A stretch of DNA of 59,730 bases from Scleroderma bovista (Eukaryota; Basidiomycota; Agaricomycetes; Boletales; Sclerodermataceae). Shown piece by piece: positions 20,485 to 30,614 of the stretch. The notes below the pieces were generated by a model. The model worked only from the letters and a program-made list of their open reading frames with translations. It searched no databases and was not told the DNA's origin. The translations under genes and the position numbers were made by a program. Position 1 is the stretch's first letter, and every line of letters begins with the position of its first letter. The DNA is taken from NCBI GenBank assembly GCA_037178675.1, contig JAYMGJ010000224.1, forward strand, positions 1 through 59,730. Direction: 5' to 3'.

Positions 20485-22210
20485 CTATGTCTGCCATTCC
20501 CCCAACACCTCCTCGACGCTGCGCACCAAGACGTCCACCATCTGGTCGATTTCCTCCCTAATCGCATTGTACGCAGGACCAAGTATAATATGATCCCCCT
20601 TGGTGCCCTCAATGTTGGCACCACCGGTAATGCCCATTACAATCAGCCCATTGTCAAAGCATCGCGCCTGGACAGCCATTGCAAACGACTCCCCCTTGCC
20701 ATCCATGTTCGCAGCCTCCGGAACATCAAAGTCAAACTCGATCCCCCAGAATGCACCTCGCCCCCGGATATCGAAGCAAAATGGCCTGGAGATGGCGCCT
20801 TCAGCTTGTAACCCTTGCCGAAGGAGCATGCTCATCAGCTCGCCGTTCTCCACAGCCCGTGACAGTAAGTTTTCCTCAGAAATGACCCTCTGCACAGCCA
20901 GTGCGGCAACACAAGCCAGTGGATGGGCCTGCACACATCACATTCAGTACCACTTGGCAGAGAATGATCAAATGATTCACCTGATACGTGTGGCCATGCT
21001 TGAGAAGTCCCGAACCACCCTTGATGCCTCTGGAAACTCTGGGGGACATTAAAACTGCACCGATGGACGCATATCTATGCATGGGTCAGCCTCCGTCAGC
21101 AGAAAAGTGATGCACCCACCCTCCACCCAGTCCTTTGGCAACCGCCTGGATGTCGGGTGAGGCGCCATCACCGACACTCTGCCAAGCATGCAGGGATCCC
21201 ATGCCTAGTGGAAGGGATAGCATCGGCATTTTGCTGACTTGCAGGACACTTACGACCCATTCCAGACATGACTTCGTCCAGGATGAACAGTGCACCATAC
21301 TTCTCACATACCGATTTCATCGCCGCAAAATACCCCTTCGGTGCTCCAACTACTCCTGTGGTAGCACCAACCACGGTCTCTGCGACAACTGCGACACAGG
21401 TCACTCACGTGGAACGAATTTGACAAGGTGTACTGACATCCTATCACAGTATCCGAGCCGAGTTCAAGAAACTTGTCCTCTAGTTCTTGTCGCAGCCGTT
21501 CGACGTACTGTTCTCCTGTCTCGTCGTCTCTCTGGAAGCGTTTGGCATACGCAGGCGACACATGATGGAAGTGCTCTATGTCTAGAATGTCCGCATATGG
21601 CGCACGCCGGGTTGGGTGGTAGGCAAGCGACAACGTGCTGAGTGTGTTTCCGTGGAATGACAGTTGTCTGGCGATGAAAATTTTCCGCTTCGGTTGACCA
21701 GTTTCCACATAATACTAACTATTGCATTAGAGGCGATATTTCTATTCGCCGCCGAAAAACCCACCTGTCGTGCGAGCTTGATAACTGCCTCCATGGCTTC
21801 AGAACCTGATATGTGTGGTTCGATACGATGTATCAGATGAAGGGCTTGTTTCTCTCACCCCCTGAGGCGAAGGCAACAAGCTCGAACGCCCCGTCACTGC
21901 TGTCCACAAGGAATTTAGCCAGCTCCTCGGCAGGTTTACTGGACAGTTGCATGTTGTAGATATCTAATCGGTATAATTAGCGATTAATAGAGCTCATGGA
22001 CGTTTACTTACACGTCAAGGTATCGAGCTGGTCCTTGATCGCCTTGATCACCTTGGGATGACTGGTGCCGAGGCAAGACACTGCTGCACCCCCAACACCG
22101 TCAATAAGGCGTTTACCATCTTCTAGTTCAACATATACTCCTTTGGCGGCGACAGCCACGGGAGGAAGCCACGGTGTCCTATGCAGGATCGCGGTGGCCC
22201 TGGAGGACAT
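20485..22210 (-). CDS. class III PLP-dependent aminotransferase
   Basis: A multi-exon gene starting MSSRATAILHRTPWLPP at 22,210. Family features in order: GKRLIDGVGGAAVSCLGTSHP; FIARQLSFHGNTLSTLSL; ALFILDEVMSGMGR with the Asp that binds the PLP ring nitrogen; and AVAKGLGGGYASIGAV with the Schiff-base Lys (codon 21,134-21,136). HGHTYQAHPLACVAALAV and a C-terminal FDIRGRGAFWGIEF domain follow, ending VLGEWQT-stop. Length and motifs fit omega-aminotransferases; the substrate cannot be told from the sequence. There is no clear targeting signal. It is divergent from PSO2 (278-bp shared upstream region) and in tandem with UFD4. Confidence 0.9.
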
Positions 22211-22488
22211 GGAAACTGTGGATCAAGCTCAGTGGAATCACAACAAGGAGAGTTACGGTGGTGCCCGATCGCGATGGAATCATCAAATTCAAAGTGTAAT
22301 ATGATTCCCCTATGAGTCACACTTCAGGAGTCGGATAAGCAGCAATTCAAACGTACTGATCTCGGTCAACGATGTCGAAGTTGAAGTGATTGAAATTGTT
22401 CGTAAGACAGGAGCTAGTACGTAAGACAAACTTGGAAGTTGCACGAGTTGACTCGCCTTCAAGTACAGACATACTGTGATATCGACAC
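22211..22488. promoter_or_regulatory. divergent promoter region, aminotransferase / PSO2
   Basis: The 278 bp between two divergent start codons must hold both promoters. No clear TATA box is seen. Confidence 0.4.
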
Positions 22489-25120
22489 ATGGCCCGTCCT
22501 TCGACGAAAAAGCGCAAGGAGGCACCACAGAATGGCTCGCTACTTGCCTTTTTTTCTGCTGCATCTGCCGCAAAAAAGGGCAGGGTTCAAACAGATGTAG
22601 CCCCAGCCAGTGAGGTTATTATTATTGACTCTGACGACGAGGACAATCCCACAAACCCAAACGGTGGGGAATGCCTGTTCAAAACGACAGCCTGCGATCC
22701 GGCACATTCTTCATCGAGCTCTTCTAATGCAGGACCCACAGACAGAGAATGTGCACCTACATTCGGTAAGCCATCAACGTTATTACTTGCAGATGGACCC
22801 CCACTTCAAGAACCCTTGTGCCCTGTTCCACCCAACGCTCTGCACTCAAGTTGCAAAATGCCAGGGTCTGCAACGTCTATATTCGGGGTGGCTAGTTCTC
22901 TCCTTCGGACGGCATTGACCCCACAACCTCTTCCTTGTGGCAATGACAGCAAAGCCGATTCTTGCGACAGAAATATAGAAAGAAGTATACCTTCCACTAC
23001 CCGTGACTGTCAAGTGCCTCAGCAATCCACGCTTACCACCTGGCCAGTGGGTGTAGACGCAGCCGAATTTTCGAGACTTGGGAGTGAGGAATGGGATGCT
23101 GGCGATGATGAACTTGTCCCGGAAACGTTCGACGGAGAAGTGGGTAATCATATCGAGGGTAATCCTGATGGGGTCCTATCAGGTCTCTGTCCAATATGTG
23201 GTAGAGAATTGTCAGGGGTATCCGAGATTGTGCGCATATGTCATAACTTCGAGAAGAATAACAATTGACTCAATGCTACTCGCAGGAGCTACAAGACCAC
23301 GTCAATAAGTGCCTAGACCTGGCTTCATCACCGAATGGCGTTGCTGAGTTGGGCCATGCACATCCACCCGAGTCATCTGATTCAAACAATCGAGAGGGTG
23401 CTCCGAATCTGTTCTCTGTGCTCATGAGCTCTTGCAGGGAGAACCAAATGTGGAAGGAAGCTGACGGCGCCGGGGATCACAACTCCAAACCGACCCGAAC
23501 TTCTGGGAACCGCAGGAAGGCTCCGTTCTACAAGGTCTTGCAGGGCATGCCCATTGCAGTGGATGCTTTTCGATATGGCACCATACCTGGCGTATCTGCC
23601 TATTTTCTCACGTTCGATTCCCAATTATACCCATCCGCACATGCTGAACCTGCTTGCAGACATGCACACTCTGATCACTACACAAATTTAGCATCCAGTT
23701 GGAAGAGCGGCCCGATTTATTGTTCCGGTGAGTCATGCCGATATATCGAATGCTCTTAATGCATACTTATATTCAAACAAGAGGGAACGGCAAATCTAAT
23801 CATACACATGCTCACTGTCGATCGCAAATGGGTTCATCCATTACCAATGAATACGCCTATCGTGATACCCGATACTGACGGAGTTACAGTAACCCTCATC
23901 GAAGCAAATCATTGTCCGGGTTCTTGTTTGTTCTTTTTTGAGGGGCCCCAGACCGTCAACGCAGGCGACAGCGTATATACTTCCCCCTTCGTGGGGTCGC
24001 CAAAGACTTTTCGGTACCTGCACTGTGGCGACTTTCGAGCGTCCCCGCAACATGTCCTTCACCCTGCAATCAGGGGAAAGCACATTGACCACATATATTT
24101 GGACACCACTTATTTAGACCCTAAGGTGCGTCAACTAGACGGTTTCAAGGCAGAGGCGCTGCTGACGTGTATAATAGTATGTATTCCCGCCCCAACCGCA
24201 AGTTATATATGCTTGCGCAGAATTAGCACGGAGGATCGTAGCTGGTGAACCCGTTGGACCGATCGACGCCAATGGAAAACGCGACACTACCATACACGAA
24301 TGGGTCAATTCTCGCCCCCAGTGCGAACGCGAAGAAAAGAGACAGGCCCAAGGAAGAACATTGGTCGCCATCGGGTTGGTGCTTATTTTCTTATAGGTGG
24401 AATACTTCACGAGCTGTATAGAACGTACTCCATCGGGAAGGAGCGCATAGTCAAAGGTGAGAAAGTTCGGCAATGTGATTGATAATTGTCCTCATTGGTA
24501 TTGCCAGCGGTTGCGCAAGCTCTTCAGGCGAAGATTTATTGTGATGAACGCAAGATGGCCATTTTACTGTGCCAAAACGACCAGCAACTCCATGACTTGC
24601 TGACTTCTGATCCCCTCGAAGGTGGTATCCACCTATTACCTCTTGGTCTCATCACATCGGACAAGCTCCAATCTTACGTCCAGCGTTTTGGGGACACATT
24701 TTCACGGGTGATTGGCTTTCGCCCAACTGGGTGGTCGTAAGTGCATTGTTCTGATTCTACTATGTCGGCTCCATGCAAGATTCCAGATACATACCACCCG
24801 TAGGTAACAACCCCAATCCGACCATTCCGGTCATTGTCTCTCAAGGTCAAACACGTTCGTTTTCTTATACGGATCTGCGACTGGCCCAAAAGGCTACATA
24901 TGCGGTACAATTATATGGTGTCCCGTATTCAGAGCACAGTTCCTTCTTCGAGCTGACGTGCTTCGCAATGTCTTGTGACTGGAGCAGGATTATCCCTACC
25001 GTGAGCGTTGGAAGTGAAAAGGGGAGAGCAAAGATGGCACTGTGGATCCAACGTTGGGAGGCAGAAAGGAAACGAGGCAAGATCTCTTTCATCGAGCCAA
25101 GAGCAGCAGACTACTGGTGA
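22489..25120 (+). CDS. PSO2: DNA interstrand-crosslink repair nuclease, Pso2/Snm1
   Basis: Starts [16 protein letters not shown]. An acidic SUMO-interaction-like patch follows ([11 protein letters not shown]). A UBZ4-type zinc finger, [10 protein letters not shown], is spliced to ELQDHVNKC across an intron (23,218-23,285). The metallo-beta-lactamase core follows; its HxHxDH motif (HAHSDH) is formed across another intron (23,612-23,659). Next come [21 protein letters not shown] and LDTTYLDP, and the beta-CASP/C-terminal part with [12 protein letters not shown]. The protein ends [14 protein letters not shown]. This is the order of SNM1A/Pso2 5'-3' exonucleases, which unhook interstrand crosslinks in the nucleus. 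Introns are clustered around 24,130-24,500. Confidence 0.93.
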
Positions 25121-25230
25121 TCCAGCATGCGATGTACTTCGAGAATGATGGCTATGTGATTGTGCATATTTTCATTGAATTGCATACACATGGAGGCTAT
25201 AAGAGTGAATGAAGGACAACAGTGCGGCAT

Positions 25231-26326
25231 CTACTGCTCAGCAGCCCGCTTCCTCCGGAGATCTCTCTCTTCGGAAATAGTGAGCTTGATGCCCTTGCCC
25301 CGAGGTAGCGATATCCACGGTTTGTTGCCCTCACCAATGACGAAGATGTTGGTGATGCTACAAGTGACAGGGATTAGTACAGACAGGGCTTACCCAGACT
25401 ATGACGTACCGAGTGGCAAAGGTACGGTCGAGTGTGTCTTTTACATGAACAATATCGAAGCCACCAATATGCTTTTCGCGGTGAGTAATAACGCCAGCAC
25501 GACCCATGCTGCGTCCACCAGTAATCATCACAAGGTTACCGGTATCAAATCTTACAAAGTCTACAATCTTTCCCTGCTCAAGGTCGAATTTGACGGTGTC
25601 GTTAACCCTGATAGCGGGGTCGGGATACCGGATGGTCCGGCCATCATGGGTTACAATGTGGGGAACGCCCTTGGCACCCAAAGCAACTTTACGGACCTTG
25701 AGGAGTTTGTAGGAAGCCTCCTCTGGGGTGATGCGGTGGATGGTGAAACGGCCCTTGACATCATACAAAAGGCGGAAGTGTTCGCCGGATTTTTCAATGG
25801 AAATAGTGTCTATATGAGATGGTAATTGGAGGTGAAAAATAAGAAAAGTAAGAAAGCTTACCCATGAAACCAGCAGGGTAAGTGGTGTCAGTGCGAACTT
25901 TTCCATCTACCTTGATCAGCCGTTGCTTGACAATTGCAGTGACTTCACGTCCGGTCAACGCATACTTCAACCTGTTGCGAAGGAAAATCACAAGGGGCAA
26001 GGATTCACGGAGTTTGTGGGGACCAGGAGATGGACGGGGAGCCTGGCGGAAGATGACATGTCGAATGGCCGTTTGCAAGTGGTTTACTCACGTAGGTACC
26101 ACTCAGTTTGTCGAGCATCCACGAGGATGGCGCTGCAAGGCGCTTCAAATGCTTTTTTGGTCCACGAGCCTAGACAGCGAAGAAAGCATCAGCGCAACGG
26201 TCGGAGAGTGTCTGTGCGATACTCCATCTGGTCCATCCATCCAACATCCAGCCACCCAGACAATGAAAACCGCGAATTCGTGCGCCGAATGGCAATAGAA
26301 ATGAACAAGGACAGTAAACTGACCAT
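25231..26326 (-). CDS. RPS4: 40S ribosomal protein eS4
   Basis: Reads [32 protein letters not shown] and then the S4-like RNA-binding, KOW-like and central domains ([65 protein letters not shown]), ending [12 protein letters not shown] at 25,231. This is full-length eS4 of the small ribosomal subunit. The first coding exon contains only the ATG (26,326-26,324). It is followed by an intron starting GTCAGT and ending CTAG, and exon 2 begins GCTCGTGGACC at 26,169. Convergent with PSO2, 110 bp apart. Confidence 0.95.
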
Positions 26327-26769
26327 GATGGGTTTCTTGAGAGGGGAACGGCCTCGTCGTCGACGGACTTGATCGCGATGCTGGCTGGTTTGGTGGCGAG
26401 GCTGACCAGCCAACACCAGTTCAGGGCAGGTGGACTGTGTGCGTCACGTGACATCTCCATCAAACGCATTTCCCCTGCCAGTATGGGTGGAATCTATGTA
26501 TTCTAATAATTACGACGGTGCAACGAACCGTCTACTGCCCCTACCACCCCTTCCCTCGAGACATGTCATAATATATGTGGGCGCGGCTGTCTGGGTTTCG
26601 CCCAGGCTACCCCACCCCATGTGCACCGTACATGGCATAGGACTGTGCCACGCTGCTGATGCTGATACTAGAATTGCCCAATAATAGTCGTCAGTACTTC
26701 GGGAAGTGCTGACTCGCAAGCAAGCCTGTTTCTACCGCCGCGTCGGCACATCCCCGACTTGCCACTTCC
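26327..26769. other. upstream region of RPS4, no gene seen
   Basis: About 440 bp between RPS4 and a plus-strand TATA box. It presumably holds the RPS4 promoter, but no clear element was identified. Confidence 0.35.
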
Positions 26770-26771
26770 GA

Positions 26772-26781
26772 GTCTATATAA
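26772..26781 (+). promoter_or_regulatory. TATA box with pyrimidine-rich start region
   Basis: TCTATATAAC at about 26,772, followed by a long CT-rich run (26,790-26,830) and an ATG at 26,850. TATA plus CT block is the usual core promoter of well-expressed fungal genes. Confidence 0.5.
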
Positions 26782-26849
26782 CACCGCCACGACTCTCCCC
26801 TCTCTCCTATTCCTCCTTTTTCCGTCTTCTTGACGTCGGACGTCACACC

Positions 26850-27229
26850 CATGCAGGTCAGCCAAAACTTGAAGACGGTCTGGAGAGGGAGAGTGTTTAG
26901 GCGGCGTGGAGGCAAGTTCATACTTCTTCTCTGTGTAATTATTGTTACTGACCAATGGACTTTTACAGTACAAAGCATCCCAAGCACATCCAAGAAGAAT
27001 TATTATTTATTGAGTGAAGCACAATTGAAAAAGTCGCATGATGATGATGCAGAAATGCTTGCATGTTTGGACGAGTGCGACCGTTACATTGACCAGGTAA
27101 GAGTTTTGTAGTGGGTTTGTTACCTCACTAATCGATCACCAGATTCAAAGTGCTCTCGACAGTGACCTGCGAGCGACAACTGGTATAACCATCGTTGGAA
27201 AGAACTCAGAAAAGAGTGAACGCCACTAG
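26850..27229 (+). CDS. small hypothetical protein, acidic
   Basis: Downstream of the TATA box, an exon ending CDRYIDQ (donor GTAAGA at about 27,097) splices in phase to IQSALDSDLRATTG and ends SEKSERH-stop at 27,229. The peptide core (LLSEAQLKKSHDDDAEMLACLDECD) looks helical and acidic. The 5' end is uncertain: an ATG at 26,850 followed at once by a GTCAGC donor would not give a clean frame with the downstream exon. The family is not recognised. It could be a small complex subunit or a decayed gene. Confidence 0.35.
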
Positions 27230-27280
27230 TTTGTTGAATAGTCTGCACGCGCGCACTGATCACCGATCATCTCTGGAATC

Positions 27281-28560
27281 ATGTATCGTCGTCTCAATTT
27301 ATGGTACTCGAGCGATCAGTCTGAGAATTTGTCTCTACTAATAAGAGGTAGTGTCCACTCGCGTAGAAAGTTTACCTGCAGAACAGCCCGTCCTTTTCTT
27401 CACCTTATTCTTTTGTGGGGCAGTTTTTTTCTCGTCAATCTATTCAACGAATGGCTGATTTCATTCGCAACCTGTACGAAACTGCGCAGCCGGATTTTGC
27501 CTCGAATGGGCGCACTCCTCAGCGGCAACTCCTTATCGATGGATGGTCTCTCCGAAGAACAAGCGATGGCCCTGCTATCTGGATCACTACTAATGAGTGA
27601 GATAAATTAGAGTGGGATCGCCGACAAGCGGACTCGAAGGGAGTGAGAGCAGCAGGAAGCGGAGCGTACCATCCAAGAAGAGCTCGACAGACTCGGGCAT
27701 CCTATGCAGGCTGATGCTGGTGACACTATTAACGAATCTCGCTTCTTTCCTCGCGGTGAGTCCACATCGCTTTTTGGAAAACCACGATTGAATCATTTCC
27801 ATACTCCTGAACACTACCACTCATCTTATGATTATGATGACCCCTTGTCCGCACCATTTACGCCATTCTTGTTATTGGACGATCAGGATTGTAACGTTCG
27901 GGCCTCCTACACCTTTCCCTCCCCAAAGTTGACGAAGATGTAGATGAGTACCTCATCAAGAAACTCATTCTTTTCCGAATGACCTAGTCGGCTTTTACCC
28001 TGTCTTCCGGGCGCAGACATCGACAACGATCTTCTTCTTGCCATGTATGCCACCACCACTGCTTCATCTCCAAACCCGATCATTTCAAATCGTCCACAAA
28101 GTCACTTGCGCCGCCAGGAGCTGGCGTACTGGGAAACGGAAAGGATTTAGTCGCCATGTGCGCGATGCGTTCTATCCATTCACTCGCTCGTATCGGTGGC
28201 TTGACCCAACCCAGAGGTGCATCAAATCTTGAAGACGCAAAAAAGGAAAGCAAGGATCGGCCCAATGCAAAGAAAGGCGAAAGGAACCATCCGCCACCCG
28301 AGCAGTAGCTTCGAAGCAGGTGCGTTGACCGCGAGTCCTGCAGCGTCATTACTGTAAGTGCTGGATTGCGCTCACGTGCACCTTCTCATCATTCGCGCCC
28401 TACCGATGATACAACTATTCCCAGTCAGTCATACATGTATCTTGGTGACCCTCGTGCCGCAGCAGCTCATTGCACCGTATTAGCTCGCTGAATGCGGAGT
28501 TTGTGACCGCTGTTAATAGGCCAAGGAACGCAAAACCTCAGGAGTGCTGAAATATTCGCG
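27281..28560 (+). pseudogene. broken or poorly resolved coding region
   Basis: Coding-like pieces lie in different plus-strand frames: EEQAMALLSGSLL; ERTIQEELDRLGHP (with a GTGAGT donor after FFPR at about 27,756); YDYDDPLSAPFTPF; GKDLVAMCAMRSIHSLARIGG; and YMYLGDPRAAAAHCTVLAR. The last is broken by stops. I could not join them into one frame. It may be a real multi-exon gene of an unrecognised family or a decayed copy. Confidence 0.3.
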
Positions 28561-28629
28561 GAAGGCGTTACAATAGATCAGACAAGGAAAATACGACATC
28601 TGTGCCACTCGTCGGATACCCTCAGCGGT

Positions 28630-29160
28630 ATGGCAAGAGAGGATCCACACTGGCTAGTACCAGTGTGGTGCTGCACGGGGACGAGAAAAGTGCTGGCGCG
28701 CTCCCGAAAGGGACGTTCTCGCCCGGCTGGCCTGTGGGAACAGCCTCGAGCGCTGTTGGCTTCGCTGACAAAGAAGCCTCCTTGTCCCCACCCGCCTTCA
28801 CCCAGTTTTTCAGACCATCCTTGCGTCGGGTCGCTGCCAGCTCACACGCTTCGGCCTACTCCCCTCGTATGTGGTAGATGGTAGTTCGCCTAAACAGCCC
28901 CGGAAGGGCGGCGGTCGGGGTAGCGGTTTAAGCCCCCTGACGAGAGCTTTCGCAGGCTCGAAACCGCACGCCCAAACCCGCCCCTTTACCTGTCCCTGTG
29001 TGTACTGTACGCGGCCCCGATCTTAGGAGAGGGGCGTCCGACGGACACGACAAACAGATTTGATCGCCCGGGATACCTCTCTTCGCACACAGACTATACA
29101 CTACCCCCCTTCGGGGGGTAGTCTGGGCATCTGGCTACACGCCTTCGGCAAGCCGATCCA
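28630..29160 (+). ncRNA. GC-rich hairpin-dense domain carrying a hammerhead ribozyme
   Basis: A chain of perfect hairpins: CCACACTGG/CCAGTGTGG (28,645/28,660); CGAGAA/TTCTCG (28,682/28,716) enclosing TCCC-GAAA-GGGA; AACAGC/GCTGTT (28,739/28,752); GGCTTC/GAAGCC (28,758/28,773); the ribozyme; GCCCC/GGGGC (29,014/29,031); GTCC/GGAC (29,036/29,043); the 10-bp ACTACCCCCC/GGGGGGTAGT (29,100/29,113); and GGCT/AGCC (29,133/29,151). No coding signal is convincing. This density suggests a functional RNA, for example the body of a retrozyme-like or viroid-like element. The ends are estimates. Confidence 0.5.
28906..28973 (+). ncRNA. type III hammerhead ribozyme
   Basis: All conserved parts are present. 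Stem III 5' strand is GGGCG-GCGG (28,906-28,914), followed by the GUC cleavage triplet (U 28,915, C 28,916), with predicted cleavage between 28,916 and 28,917. Stem I is GGGG/CCCC (28,917-28,920 / 28,933-28,936) with a 12-nt loop. The core CUGACGA is at 28,937-28,943. Stem II is GAGC/GCUC (28,944-28,947 / 28,956-28,959) with an 8-nt loop. The core GAAA is at 28,960-28,963. The stem III 3' strand is CCGC-A-CGCCC (28,964-28,973), pairing fully apart from one bulged A. Loop 1 (AGCGG) and loop 2 (UCGC) could form a short loop-loop contact. Confidence 0.9.
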
Positions 29161-30614
29161 AGATGAATACATGGACAATGAACTATTCCGCTAAGCCAAC
29201 ACCTGCTCCACCAACTGCTACTGTGTCGGTTCTCGATCTCTGTGACAGCTCTGGGAGTGAGGGATGCGAGTCTGCGAGTTCCCCATCAACGGCTTTGTTC
29301 AAGTCACCTCCCACCACCCCGTACGTCCGAGACTGACTACTATGTACCACACCGTGTCGTCAGAATTTTCTATTCCTGATGCTATGCAAGACGGAGGCGT
29401 TTATCGAGTTCTACACTGCGGAAATCTGTCGCTCTGAGGTCTCAACCGAGTTGGTCACAGCAGAGAAGTGCAAGATAGACAGAAACGGAGTTCGTAACGG
29501 CAGAGTATCTGCGAGTGCGAGCGCTCAACGCAATTTGAGACTGCGTTGGTATGCCGCAAAGCCATTCCATCCGAAGCAAGTACGCCACGACCATTGGCCG
29601 CCGATCTTTCCTCCAAGAGAGCTCCTACTCCTCCCGCTAAAACTCCCTTGGTCATCCCATCTATTGTTTCAGAATCTGATATCGAGCCACCGGTATCTCC
29701 TGCAGCGGTTCCTTTACCTCCGTCTGAATTCAGCCGAACGCTTTCTAGCAGTGGCAGTCGTGAAGTTGAACCTGAACCTCTCGCTTTATGTAACTCAAGT
29801 GACGCATACAGATATTGTCTCTGCTGGTGATTCATCCATCACGCTTCCGACCATTGTTTCCTGGAGAATCGCTTAGGACATGGTCAGTCAGCTTGACGGC
29901 GCCTCTCAGAACCAGGCCGCACTCCGTCTATTCACCCTTCCGAATGGGCGCTGGAAACGGATGGTCCTACTATTCAACCCATCTCCATTTTCTCGATCTG
30001 TTTCTCTGCATGAGGATCGTGATGAATCATACTAGACGTCCGCGATGCATCCTTGCCAACCAGCTCGGGGATCTTACACACGTCTCAGAGACCATCTCTA
30101 TGTCCACGCCTTCGTTACCATCTCCACCATCGCCGCTTTCATCGTCCCCAGTTCTTGCGCCTACCCCCCGTCAGCGTTCCCCAGTTCCGAGAGGCATCAT
30201 GATCACTCCTTCGGCGTCCCACCATTGTGTCTTGCACTCCTTCTACCATATCTTCTATGTCGTTGGTCAAGCCTTAGTTCACGCGAAGACTACGATGTTG
30301 TTTCCTTTATCAGATGTCCCGCCACCAACCTTGTGTATCTACGGAACCTTTGTTGTCAACGACGCGTATACTACCCAACATTTGAATAGACGCAATAAAT
30401 ACACTGTGAACTCTTAGTGCTGCCTCATCTTCGATTGCAATTACATTCGCAAAGCCGGCAACCATGCGGCGCATTCATAGTAAGGACATTGATAGAAGCG
30501 TTAGAGCTCATATGGAAAATAAGACGGTGTAAAATTCATCTCTCCCACCAGAGTCGCATGCTTCATCATGTGTATAGATCTACACGTTGCCTTGGACACT
30601 AGCCAATTACTCGT
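29161..30614 (+). other. low-complexity Ser/Pro-rich ORF fragments, no clear gene
   Basis: A short frame from ATG 29,164 (MNTWTMNYSAKPTPAPP) runs to a stop near 29,336. Ser/Pro-rich frames then continue in other phases (TPPAKTPLVIPSIVSESD; STPSLPSPPSPLSSSP) to about 30,420. They may be the disordered N-terminus of a decayed gene or of the element carrying the ribozyme. No known domain is seen and no RT motif was found. Confidence 0.3.

Noticed and set aside
23610..23625. GTTCGATTCCC resembling a tRNA B box
   Set aside because: It is the 5' end of a PSO2 intron; no A box or cloverleaf is present.
28602..28884. Two overlapping ORFs of 84-91 codons in the hairpin domain
   Set aside because: No family resemblance; openness is explained by GC-rich sequence, and the hairpins fit an RNA better.
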